Positions 55,280-63,384 of a stretch of DNA of 64,000 nt are shown piece by piece (positions within the stretch are counted from its first letter, which is position 1; the number at the start of each line of letters is the position of its first letter). The position numbers were made by a program, and so were the translations under genes. Below the pieces are notes generated by a model. The model searched no databases. It was not told the origin of the DNA and saw nothing but the letters and a program-made list of their open reading frames with translations. The stretch lies in contig JAEEXI010000001.1 of NCBI GenBank assembly GCA_016291495.1, forward strand, positions 62,001-126,000, written 5' to 3'. This DNA is from Prevotella sp. GTDB taxonomy: Bacteria > Bacteroidota > Bacteroidia > Bacteroidales > Bacteroidaceae.

Positions 55280-56398
55280 TTACCAAGAATAACTTCCCGG
55301 TTTCATGATAACGAAAGTCCCATTCGGGGCTTTCGTTTTGATTACCCCAGGTGCTAATTGACTGACGACCTCCAGTTCGTCCCAACCCAGATGTTGCAGG
55401 GCAGAAAATGCACTGGCTCCGCCCTCGATGATGAGTTGCTGGGGCTGTCGCTGTGCCACGAGTCCTTGTATCAGTGTTGCTGTCATCTCACGCAGATGGA
55501 CGGCAACCTCCTTGCCGGTACGGTGACGGTGGGGAATGGTAATCATCAGTGAGCCTTCACGTTCATAGGCAGTACAGGCATCCTTCAGCCATTCTTTGGT
55601 ATCATTGTTTCCGTCATAGATGTTAAGGGGCATGGGACTGACGGGAATACCAATTTCCAGCGGCTTACTTTGTGTACTTCCGCAGAGGAAGATGGTGGAG
55701 GCAAAGGAAGGACGAGAAGGGCTAGGAACTCTAGAGGTTTTAGCAGCTCTAGGATTTCTAGCTAAAACTGCCTCGAATAAATCGGCGGCACCGGCAAAGA
55801 GGGTATCCTCGCCTTCGTATGTCGCCACAATCTTCTGGATGTCCTCTATGGTCTCGGCATCAGGCATGAGGATACTGTTGGCTTCCGCATCGGGGAAGCG
55901 TTCCCGTAGTACGGCAGTTCTGGCAGGAAATTCCGGGTCGAAAGAGAAGTCTGTCTGGTCGATAGGTGTTCCATTGATGTAGTAGATGCCATCCTTGATG
56001 ATGCGTCCTTTAGAAGGATTGGCAGGTAGATAGACGGCACGTCGCTTCCCTGTTATCTCTATCAGGGTTTTCAGCTCCGCCACTACATGTCCGCGGAGGG
56101 CGGAGTCGGTCTTTTTAAAGAGGTGAGAGGTGAGAGGGGAGAGGGGAGAATCAGGCTTTGCCAATGAAGAATGAGCAGTGATGCGGCGGGTTTCTGCCAC
56201 CGCCTCTTCCTCGGTCATGGAGCGGGTGTCAGTGGCAATGACGGTGGTTGCTGTTTCCTCTGCTGCGACTTGGTCGCAGCAAAGAGGAAAGCAGAGAGGA
56301 CGGCAAAGGGAACAGAGGAGGCGTACTTGCTGCCCATGACAGTGGGCAATGCCTGCCATTTCCGCAGCCCCAGTGATATCATCGGCAATAACCAGCAT
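55280..56398 (-). CDS. Four-carbon acid sugar kinase (OtnK/DtnK family, DUF1537)
   Basis: 372 aa, on the short side. Start LVIADDITGAAEMAG is the family N-terminal acidic motif; KKTDSALRGH is the invariant substrate loop; LIIEGGASAFSAL and PGVIKTKAPNGTFVIMKPGSY form the C-terminal nucleotide domain. Family members phosphorylate D-threonate, D-erythronate or 3-oxo-tetronates. Partner pdxA is directly upstream, the known pairing. Odd: a heptamer repeat (56121-56148) codes for about 9 residues right before KKTDS, and two further low-complexity stretches (CSLCRPLCFPLCC; SRVPSPSRPS) look like similar expansions. Confidence 0.88.
   Translation of the reverse strand: MLVIADDITGAAEMAGIAHCHGQQVRLLCSLCRPLCFPLCCDQVAAEETATTVIATDTRSMTEEEAVAETRRITAHSSLAKPDSPLSPLTSHLFKKTDSALRGHVVAELKTLIEITGKRRAVYLPANPSKGRIIKDGIYYINGTPIDQTDFSFDPEFPARTAVLRERFPDAEANSILMPDAETIEDIQKIVATYEGEDTLFAGAADLFEAVLARNPRAAKTSRVPSPSRPSFASTIFLCGSTQSKPLEIGIPVSPMPLNIYDGNNDTKEWLKDACTAYEREGSLMITIPHRHRTGKEVAVHLREMTATLIQGLVAQRQPQQLIIEGGASAFSALQHLGWDELEVVSQLAPGVIKTKAPNGTFVIMKPGSYSW
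55311..55339 (+). terminator. Pectinase terminator lying inside otnK
   Basis: ACGAAAG (55311-55317) pairs with CTTTCGT (55330-55336), then TTT. Because the two genes converge with abutting stop codons, the + strand terminator must fall within the otnK coding end. Confidence 0.7.
56121..56148. repeat. Heptamer tandem repeat inside otnK
   Basis: Four 7-bp units: aggtgag, aggtgag, aggggag, aggggag (complement of CTCACCT/CTCCCCT). In frame; encodes about SPLSPLTSH. Confidence 0.95.
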
Positions 56399-56406
56399 GG
56401 CTTTTC

Positions 56407-56434
56407 CTTCTTATCTCTTACTTCTTATTTCTTC
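56407..56434. repeat. Heptamer tandem repeat at the pdxA-otnK junction
   Basis: Units cttctta, tctctta, cttctta, tttcttc. Contains the pdxA stop codon (complement of 56418-56420) and its last five codons. Confidence 0.9.
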
Positions 56435-57452
56435 TATATATCGCCATGCGGGTGGCATAGTCGATGCTGAGGGTCATGGCACTGTCGTTGGCAATACCCT
56501 TTCCGGCAACATCGAATGCGGTACCGTGGTCAACACTGACACGGATAATAGGCAGACCGAGTGTGATGTTCACCCCACTGGCACTTTCCATCTTACGCGT
56601 TTCCTTGTTCCAGTTGAAAGCACAGACCTTCAAGGGGATATGTCCCTGGTCGTGGTACATGGCCACACAACCGTCGAATTGTCCGCATTTGGCCTTGGCG
56701 AAGATAGAGTCAGGTGGTACGGGACCGTCAACATCAAAACCGCGTGTCTTCAGTTCCTCAATAGCAGGAATGATTTCCTGAGCCTCCTCGTAGCCGAACA
56801 TTCCGTTCTCGCTGGAGTGGGGGTTGAGGCCTGCCACACCGATATGTGGCTTCTTGATACCGAATTGGCGACAGGCATCGTCAATCAGTTCCACGCACTC
56901 AATGATACGTGCCTTCTTCACCAGGTCGCAAGCTTTACGTAAAGGTACGTGGGTCGAGACATGAATCACACGGATGTTCTCGTCGGCCAGCATCATGGCA
57001 TATTTCTTCGTACCGGTGAAGGTGGCGTAGATTTCCGTATGTCCGTCGTAATGATGACCGGCAAGGTTCAGTGCTTCCTTGTTCAGGGGTGCCGTGACGG
57101 TACCGTCTACCTCATCTGCCATGGCGAGGTCTATTGCCTTCTTGATATATTGGAAAGCAGCGTTTCCGCATTGCGGCTGTACCTTACCGAACTCGAAGGT
57201 GGAGAGGTCGACACATTGCAGGTCTATGACATCAATGATGCCATATTCAAACTTGGCCTCCTTGACAGTATTGATGGCATTCACCTGGAGGTTGAAGCCA
57301 AGCAATTGGACGGCTTTCTCCATGATGGCAGCATCGCCAGTGACGACAGGGCGGCATTTCTCATAAGTCTCTTTTCTGTTCAGGGCGCGAACGGTAATCT
57401 CAGGACCAATGCCTGCGGGGTCGCCCATGGTGATAGCTAATATTGGTTTCAT
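56418..57452 (-). CDS. pdxA: PdxA-family 4-phosphate dehydrogenase (PdxA2-like)
   Basis: 344 aa. MKPILAITMGDPAGIGPEIT, GHYDGHTEIYA, VAGLNPHSSENGMFG and MYHDQGHIPLK (metal His) are PdxA marks. Classic PdxA oxidises 4-phosphohydroxy-threonine for vitamin B6. Beside an OtnK-family kinase the more likely task is PdxA2: oxidation and decarboxylation of threonate/erythronate 4-phosphate to dihydroxyacetone phosphate. Sequence alone cannot separate the two. 19 bp separate it from otnK; its last codons and stop are built from a 7-bp repeat. Confidence 0.9.
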   Translation of the reverse strand: MKPILAITMGDPAGIGPEITVRALNRKETYEKCRPVVTGDAAIMEKAVQLLGFNLQVNAINTVKEAKFEYGIIDVIDLQCVDLSTFEFGKVQPQCGNAAFQYIKKAIDLAMADEVDGTVTAPLNKEALNLAGHHYDGHTEIYATFTGTKKYAMMLADENIRVIHVSTHVPLRKACDLVKKARIIECVELIDDACRQFGIKKPHIGVAGLNPHSSENGMFGYEEAQEIIPAIEELKTRGFDVDGPVPPDSIFAKAKCGQFDGCVAMYHDQGHIPLKVCAFNWNKETRKMESASGVNITLGLPIIRVSVDHGTAFDVAGKGIANDSAMTLSIDYATRMAIYRRNKK

Positions 57453-57474
57453 CTTTTTCTTCTTATTATTGTTT

Positions 57475-57510
57475 CTAGTTTAACTAGTATAACTAGTCTG
57501 ACTAGTATAA
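57475..57510. repeat. 9-bp tandem repeat at the ADH-pdxA junction
   Basis: Units ctagtttaa, ctagtataa, ctagtctga, ctagtataa. The last one supplies the TAG stop of the alcohol dehydrogenase (complement of 57502-57504). Confidence 0.92.
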
Positions 57511-58647
57511 ACTGTTGTAGATATCACGAGCGTCTTGCTCAGTTACTTCTCTCGGGTTGTTCTTCAGCAGGCGCTGTACCTGCATGGCAGCTTTGGCCAT
57601 CCCATCGACGGCGGTCTGTGGAATACCCAGTGCCGTCAGTTTATCGGGAATACCTACAGATGCCGCTAAGCGGTAGATGAAGTCGACACCACGCTGGGCG
57701 GTCTCCTCGTCGTTCTTGCCTGGTTGACAGCCAAGGGCAATAGCCACTTCAGCATGACACTTGATGTTGGCAGGAGTATTAAACTTCATCACGCTGGGCA
57801 ACAGGATGGCGTTCGACAGACCATGAGGAATATGGAACTCACCACCGAGAGGATAGGAGAGTGCATGAACCGCTGCGGTATTGACGGGGCCTAAGCATAG
57901 TCCGCCATACAATGAACCAAAGGCCAATGCCTCACGAGCCTCCACATCCTTACCGTCCTTGACGGCACGCTCTAGATTGGCTGCAATCAGTCGGATGCCC
58001 TGTAGGGCATAGATGTCCACAGAGGGATGCGCAAACTTATTGGTATACGCCTCGATACAATGTGTCAGTGCATCCATTCCCGTATCTGCCGTCACCTTCG
58101 CAGGTACCGTCCATGTCAGTTTAGGGTCGACATAGGCTGCATCAGCAATGAGGAAGGGTGATACGATACCCTTCTTCAGATGGTCGCGCTCGTCCAGCAG
58201 GATGGCGTTGGGTGAAACCTCTGAACCCGTACCTGCTGTCGTTGGCAGACAGGCAAACCATAATCCCTTTGCCTTGATGAACCCCGTACCGAAGCAGTCT
58301 TCCACCTGTTGGTCGCTATGGACGAATGCTGCCACGAGTTTGGTGACATCAAGCACACTTCCACCTCCAATACCCACTACGCTGTCGGCCTTAAACTGAC
58401 GGGCAATCTCCAGTATCTTCTTGAAGTCATTGACCGTCGGCTCAGCCACGATGTCCTGATAAGTCTCCATGCTGATACCAGCTGCTTTGAGTTCAGCCAG
58501 GGGCTCTGCTATCAAGGGTCGGATGGGCGGGGCCGTCAACACAAACAGGCGTTGCAGCCCCATCTTTTTATAGTCTTCTACTAATGTCTGAATGCAGCCC
58601 GTGCCGAACACGATTTTCTGCGGCTGCAAAAGTGTAATTGCTTTCAT
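57502..58647 (-). CDS. Iron-containing alcohol dehydrogenase (group III)
   Basis: 381 aa. GGGSVLDVTK (NAD-binding, about 97), PTTAGTGSEVSP, the metal-site residues in DALTHCIEAY and EFHIPHGLSNAILLP are all present. These enzymes interconvert short alcohols and aldehydes, or hydroxy acids, with NAD. In this operon it may reduce a glycolaldehyde- or lactaldehyde-like product, which is inference. Preceded by the TTATTACGT element (58658-58666) shared with two other genes of the operon. Confidence 0.9.
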   Translation of the reverse strand: MKAITLLQPQKIVFGTGCIQTLVEDYKKMGLQRLFVLTAPPIRPLIAEPLAELKAAGISMETYQDIVAEPTVNDFKKILEIARQFKADSVVGIGGGSVLDVTKLVAAFVHSDQQVEDCFGTGFIKAKGLWFACLPTTAGTGSEVSPNAILLDERDHLKKGIVSPFLIADAAYVDPKLTWTVPAKVTADTGMDALTHCIEAYTNKFAHPSVDIYALQGIRLIAANLERAVKDGKDVEAREALAFGSLYGGLCLGPVNTAAVHALSYPLGGEFHIPHGLSNAILLPSVMKFNTPANIKCHAEVAIALGCQPGKNDEETAQRGVDFIYRLAASVGIPDKLTALGIPQTAVDGMAKAAMQVQRLLKNNPREVTEQDARDIYNSLY

Positions 58648-58670
58648 ATAGATATCTTTATTACGTCAAA

Positions 58671-59417
58671 TCAGAATGCCTCCGACGCTCCAGCATCCAC
58701 CGGAAGGAAGATGCCATTCACGTAGCAGCCGGCAGGCGATGACAGATAGAGGGCCGCATAGCCGATATCCTCGGGTTGTCCGAAGGTCTTCATCGGAATA
58801 CGTCGTAGAATGTTGGCCTTGCGTTGCGGGTCGTTGTCTGTTGCCTTGTGGAACATGGGGGCGTCAATCCATCCAGGCGCGATGGTGTTGATACGGACAC
58901 CTTTCGGTGACAGTTCGGCTACCAGACTACGCTGTAGTCCGAGGATAGCTGTCTTTGCCGTGGTGTACGCCACGATCTGTTCCAGTCCCATGAGCGCAGC
59001 CATAGAACTGATGAGAATGATATTGCCTTTGCTGCGTTCCACCATTCCTTTGGCAAATTCACGGCTCAATGCAAATACACTCATCACGTGGACGTTCATC
59101 ACGTCCAGGAACTCGGCATCACTGACATTCAAAGCCCATTTCTTGAGATGCGTGCCAGCACAGTTGACCAGGATGTCTACAGTACCGATTTCCTTGGCCA
59201 AAGCCGGAATCTCGTCGATTCTGGTTACGTCAAAGACTCGGTAGCTGCACTTTTCACCTAGCTGCTGCTGGGCAAGACGCAGTTTTTCTTCATTACGTCC
59301 AATGATAACCACTTCGGCACCGGCCTCTATAAACACTTTGGCAATGCCCAGTCCCAGTCCGCTGCCACCGCCAGTCACCACGGCTCTTTGTCCGTCTATT
59401 CTGAAAGGATTCATCAT
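58671..59417 (-). CDS. Short-chain dehydrogenase/reductase (KduD/gluconate dehydrogenase-like)
   Basis: 248 aa classical SDR. TGGGSGLGLGIA cofactor loop (about 17), NCAG (about 89), Ser in ILISSMAAL and YTTAK with catalytic Tyr and Lys (about 151-155), and PGWIDAPM. Best fit is the sugar-acid branch (2-deoxy-D-gluconate or 5-keto-gluconate type). Two in-frame ATGs (59417, 59414) lie at the start; the first is used here. One bp from the symporter gene stop. Confidence 0.9.
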   Translation of the reverse strand: MMNPFRIDGQRAVVTGGGSGLGLGIAKVFIEAGAEVVIIGRNEEKLRLAQQQLGEKCSYRVFDVTRIDEIPALAKEIGTVDILVNCAGTHLKKWALNVSDAEFLDVMNVHVMSVFALSREFAKGMVERSKGNIILISSMAALMGLEQIVAYTTAKTAILGLQRSLVAELSPKGVRINTIAPGWIDAPMFHKATDNDPQRKANILRRIPMKTFGQPEDIGYAALYLSSPAGCYVNGIFLPVDAGASEAF

Positions 59418-59418
59418 T

Positions 59419-60975
59419 TTACTTTTTATTATTACGTTCCTCCAAATAGCCCCAGATTGTCAGTTCCTTGTCGGCAAGCGGAGTCTTGAAGAGATAGCTG
59501 GCAAGGTAACCTACTACGAGGACGATGAGATGGGAGTAGACACCTAACATATATTTATGGTGTGTGAAATTCCAGTCACCCAGGTCGAGTAACGTCTCCT
59601 TGACCCCCGTACCATGAATGTCGACCTTCGTACTGGTCAGTACGGCGTATGCCGTGAAAATCACGGCAGCGGCAATACCGATATACAGTCCTTGTTTGTT
59701 GGCGCGACGACTGAACAGTCCCAGCATGAAAATACCGACGATACCTGCCGAGAAGATGGCATAGAGCGAGAACAAGGCTCCCAGTACACCCTCGCCGCCC
59801 CAGGTGATATACAGACAGGCGACACCGATAGCTCCAACTCCGGCAATCACCACCATCCATTTGCCGAAACGCAGTTGCTGATGGTCGTTGGCGTGCTTGC
59901 GGAAACGGACGTAGTAGTCTTGAACGGCAATCGCCGACAGACAGTTGAGGTCTGCATCCAGACTACTGATGGCAGCAGCTGCAAGGGCAGCGATAATCAG
60001 TCCGCGAATACCCATCGGCAGTTCGTGGGCAATGAAATAGGGGAATACCTCGTCCGCTTTGATACTGTCAGGTAATAAGGGGGCACCCTGTGCATGATAA
60101 TAGGCAAAGAGTGCCGTACCGATAAACATAAACAGTGCCCAGATGGGAACCGACATCAACACACCGATATATGCCGCCTTCTTGGCCTCCTTGTCATTCT
60201 TGGCAGCCAGATAGCGTTGTACGATGGTCTGGTCGGTACCGTATTTCTGCAAGGCATAGAAGATACCGTTCAGTACCATCACGAGGAAACACAGTTCGGT
60301 AAGACTCCAGTCATACGGTCCGAAGTCAATCTTGTTGTTCTCTGCTGCGATGCGGAACAGTTCCGATGGACCGCCGTTGATGCCGAACATCAGGATGAGG
60401 ATACAGACAATACCACCGCCGATGAGCAGCGCACCTTGTACGACATCCATCCATACTATCGCCTCCATACCGCCTAAGAGAGTCAGGATGATAATCGTGA
60501 TACCCAGGACGAGGACGATGGTATAGATATTGATATTCAGAAACGTTGCCAGCGCCATGCTGACCAGGAAGAATACCGTACCCGCCTTGGAGAAATGTCC
60601 CAAGGTAAAGGCAAACGACGAATACAGACGGGCAAACAGTCCGAAACGCCGTTCGAAATATTCATAGGTCGAGAGACGGATGACCTTCCGGAACAGGGGT
60701 ACGATGATGCCGATGAGTGCCACGAGGACGATAGGTACCATCAGTCCCTGCACCAACAGTATCCAGTTGCCGGCATAGGCAGCACCCGGGTAGGCGAGGA
60801 AAGTCACACTACTGATCAGGGTGGCAAAGATACTGATTCCCACTGCCCATGCAGGTATCTTACCACCGCCGGCGAAGTAAGTCGACGTGTCCTTCTGTCG
60901 ATGGGCGAAATACATACCCATCCCGATGGCGGCAAGGATGGACACCAAGACGATGATGTAGTCAATGATATGCAT
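59419..60975 (-). CDS. Sodium:solute symporter (SSS family)
   Basis: 518 aa, about 13-14 helices. SSS marks: TYFAGGGKIPAWAVGISIFATLISSVTFLAYPG at the N-terminus, the LGGMEAIVWMDVVQG region, and AAAISSLDADLNCLSAIAVQDYY (Na2-site serines). It lies in the middle of the catabolic operon, so it probably imports the sugar acid or polyol the operon degrades. The symporter uses Na+, which the Na+-NQR in this same window would pump out. Confidence 0.9.
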   Translation of the reverse strand: MHIIDYIIVLVSILAAIGMGMYFAHRQKDTSTYFAGGGKIPAWAVGISIFATLISSVTFLAYPGAAYAGNWILLVQGLMVPIVLVALIGIIVPLFRKVIRLSTYEYFERRFGLFARLYSSFAFTLGHFSKAGTVFFLVSMALATFLNINIYTIVLVLGITIIILTLLGGMEAIVWMDVVQGALLIGGGIVCILILMFGINGGPSELFRIAAENNKIDFGPYDWSLTELCFLVMVLNGIFYALQKYGTDQTIVQRYLAAKNDKEAKKAAYIGVLMSVPIWALFMFIGTALFAYYHAQGAPLLPDSIKADEVFPYFIAHELPMGIRGLIIAALAAAAISSLDADLNCLSAIAVQDYYVRFRKHANDHQQLRFGKWMVVIAGVGAIGVACLYITWGGEGVLGALFSLYAIFSAGIVGIFMLGLFSRRANKQGLYIGIAAAVIFTAYAVLTSTKVDIHGTGVKETLLDLGDWNFTHHKYMLGVYSHLIVLVVGYLASYLFKTPLADKELTIWGYLEERNNKK

Positions 60976-60977
60976 TG

Positions 60978-61001
60978 CGTTATTACGTTATAACAGTATT
61001 A
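60978..61001. repeat. 8-bp tandem repeat at the aldolase-symporter junction
   Basis: Units cgttatta, cgttataa, cagtatta. Contains the stop codon of the DapA-family gene (complement of 60999-61001). Confidence 0.85.
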
Positions 61002-61916
61002 CGAAAGTGCTGTCGCCTTGGCGGCTATCACCTTCTCTTCCTCAGCAGATAGCCTCGTCAGTGGCATGAGCATCCAGGGCTCGCAGAGTCCTTTCGTCTG
61101 CATCATCACCTTCAGTGCCGTAAGCGACTGTCCTAACGTTCGGTCTTTCTGGTATATCTTGGCAATCTCGTTCGTCTCGTCTTGAAGACGGTTGGCCGTT
61201 GCCATATCCCCTGCCATAGCAGCCTCGTAAAGCTGTTGGAACATCTCAGGCACGTAGTTGCCTGTAGAGGGAACGATACCGTCGCCGCCCAACTCCAGGG
61301 AGTGTGCCGACTGTGCTGCCCATCCGCAGAAATAGCAGAAGTCCTCACGTCCTTTGGCAATCTCAATACACTGTGCCATACGCTCCAAGTCACGCTCCGA
61401 GTCTTTCAGTCCCACGATATTCGGATGGTCGGCAAGCCGACGGATAACATCCACGGGAATACTCATGTGTGTCGTGGCAAGGATATTGTAAAGCATCAAC
61501 GGACCGGTGATGGCATCAGCCAATTGGCGGTAGTAGTTCTCCATCTGCTCAGGTGTCAGGGCATAGTAGGTGGGCAGGGTCGCCACAATGACATCTGCAC
61601 CGGCCTTGGTATAGGCCTCTGCCTGCCGCAGCTGTTCACTGAAGCAGTTACCTGTCAGTCCGGCATAGATGACCATTGAACATTGACCATTAATCATTGA
61701 CCATTGCTCTCTTGCTTTCACTGCCGTCTCCACGAACAACAGGCCGTCAGCCTGACTGACGCTGTTGCCCTCACCCGTGGTACCCATCAACAGGGGAGAG
61801 ACCCCTGCCTTCGCAAAGAACTCGATGATGCGTACTACGGCACTGGTGTCAAGTGCACCGTCTTTGGTGACGGGTGTGACCATCGGAACGACCACACCCC
61901 TGTATTTCTTCGTCAT
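60999..61916 (-). CDS. DapA/NanA-family aldolase or synthase
   Basis: 305 aa class I aldolase of the dihydrodipicolinate synthase superfamily. GTTGEGNSVS (about 45), Schiff-base Lys in IVGLKDSERD, and Tyr in LMLYNIL are the active-site set. In a sugar-acid operon a 2-keto-3-deoxy-acid aldolase or dehydratase is more likely than lysine synthesis. Residues about 75-84 (WSMINGQCSM) derive from a 7-bp repeat tract (61673-61707) that replaces the usual short loop before the second barrel strand (VIYAGLTG). Confidence 0.88.
   Translation of the reverse strand: MTKKYRGVVVPMVTPVTKDGALDTSAVVRIIEFFAKAGVSPLLMGTTGEGNSVSQADGLLFVETAVKAREQWSMINGQCSMVIYAGLTGNCFSEQLRQAEAYTKAGADVIVATLPTYYALTPEQMENYYRQLADAITGPLMLYNILATTHMSIPVDVIRRLADHPNIVGLKDSERDLERMAQCIEIAKGREDFCYFCGWAAQSAHSLELGGDGIVPSTGNYVPEMFQQLYEAAMAGDMATANRLQDETNEIAKIYQKDRTLGQSLTALKVMMQTKGLCEPWMLMPLTRLSAEEEKVIAAKATALS
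61673..61707. repeat. Heptamer tandem repeat inside the DapA-family gene
   Basis: Five 7-bp units: ccattga, acattga, ccattaa, tcattga, ccattgc. In frame. Confidence 0.93.
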
Positions 61917-61917
61917 A

Positions 61918-61945
61918 ATTCTTACTTCTTATTTCTTACCTCTAC
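61918..61945. repeat. Heptamer tandem repeat at the isomerase-aldolase junction
   Basis: Units attctta, cttctta, tttctta, cctctac; the last holds the isomerase stop (complement of 61942-61944). Confidence 0.9.
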
Positions 61946-63366
61946 TCATGCACATACAGGTTCCAGCCCAGATAAGTTTCGATAGCCTCGTTGAGGATAT
62001 CCACGACATCGGTGCGGCACATCGCTACGTGATGCTCGAAACCGTTCTTACAGATATACTTCATCAGTTGCTGCAGGTTGTCGACCTTCGTCACGGCAAT
62101 ACAACCGTCCATGCCGTATGGGTCGTTGGTAATCTCGCCCTTGCCGAGATAAGCCTTGATGATGCCCTTCGGGTCGTCGGTAGAGATACGGAAGAAGGTG
62201 AACGGACCCTCACTGACCTTGGCATAGACAGCACCGAAGGTGTTGATCTTACCTAAGGTTCTGCCTAACACGCCTAACGGTCCTAACTTCAGGTCGCCAT
62301 TACCCACAAACGACTTCGGGAAGTTACCACAGTGGGTACAGACACATTTGTTACGGTCCTCGGCGAAGTTGTTGTTCCAGTCGAGCAGTGCAGGAGCCTG
62401 ACCGCTGGCAAGTGACAGCGCATACATGGAGACGGCACCGGCGAGGTCAGTCTCACAGGCAGCAGGAATGAGCTTGTCGGAGAGCATCGACATAGTGACG
62501 CAGGGTGCGCAACCATAGTTCTGCTCCAAGCTGTCCCAGCACTGGATGGCAACAGCCTGTACGTCGTTCGCCTCTATCCAGTTCTCGACAGCCACACTGA
62601 ACTTAGCCTGCAATCCCAGCTTCTCCTTATAAGAATCGGGCACCTTGGCGTAGTTGCAGGTGCGGTTACACATCTCAATGAATTTCGGATCGTCGTCCTT
62701 AATCTTCTGGGCTGCATAGAGAATCTCTGAGAGGTCAGCAGGAACAACGGTGATGCCAGAGCGCTGCAACAGCTTCTCGCTGGCACGACAGGTATTGAAG
62801 CCCAAGGGACGTGTACCTATCTGTCCGAGACGACAGTGACGCAGTCCGTTGACGACGCGGCAGATGGCTGCAAACTTATCAATATCCTTTGCCAGGAGCT
62901 CACTATATATAGAATAGGTGTGCAGGGTAGTGTCCGTAAAGGGGATGCCATACTGGTAAAGGTTGTTGCATACACTGATCTTGCCACAGAAAGCATCACG
63001 GCGACTGTCAAGGTCCACCTTGTCATTCTCGTCGTCACAGGCCTGTACCATCACAGGTACGTTCAGGTCGGCATCGCTGATGGCATTGATGATACCAATC
63101 TCAAAGCCGAAGTTAGGCAGTGAGACAATGATACCGTCAATCTCGTCACGGTGCTCACGGAACTGTTTCGATACCTTCAGTCCGTCCTCACGGGTCTCGA
63201 TACTGCTGCTGCCGGTAGGTGTGGCATCCTCAGGCAGGATGATATACTCGTAGCCGCCGTCCTCAAGTGTCTTGAGCAACTGCTTGCGCACGTCCTTGGC
63301 TAACTCTGAATTGAAATAGGCGCGTGTTCCGATAATCACGCCAAAGCAAGTTTTTCCGTTTTTCAT
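61942..63366 (-). CDS. L-fucose/L-arabinose isomerase-like protein
   Basis: 474 aa. Fold order matches the FucI/AraA superfamily: N-terminal Rossmann-like domains (CFGVIIGTRAYFN...), IQCWDSLEQNYGCAPCVTMSMLSD with acidic metal ligands, ACETDLAGAVSMYAL, and a C-terminal domain with CTHCGNFPKS. Such proteins isomerise aldoses and ketoses, yet this subgroup has no fixed substrate that I know. The FGGY kinase upstream would phosphorylate the product. The stop is in a 7-bp repeat. Confidence 0.85.
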   Translation of the reverse strand: MKNGKTCFGVIIGTRAYFNSELAKDVRKQLLKTLEDGGYEYIILPEDATPTGSSSIETREDGLKVSKQFREHRDEIDGIIVSLPNFGFEIGIINAISDADLNVPVMVQACDDENDKVDLDSRRDAFCGKISVCNNLYQYGIPFTDTTLHTYSIYSELLAKDIDKFAAICRVVNGLRHCRLGQIGTRPLGFNTCRASEKLLQRSGITVVPADLSEILYAAQKIKDDDPKFIEMCNRTCNYAKVPDSYKEKLGLQAKFSVAVENWIEANDVQAVAIQCWDSLEQNYGCAPCVTMSMLSDKLIPAACETDLAGAVSMYALSLASGQAPALLDWNNNFAEDRNKCVCTHCGNFPKSFVGNGDLKLGPLGVLGRTLGKINTFGAVYAKVSEGPFTFFRISTDDPKGIIKAYLGKGEITNDPYGMDGCIAVTKVDNLQQLMKYICKNGFEHHVAMCRTDVVDILNEAIETYLGWNLYVHE

Positions 63367-63384
63367 ATTGATATGTTTTAGTTT

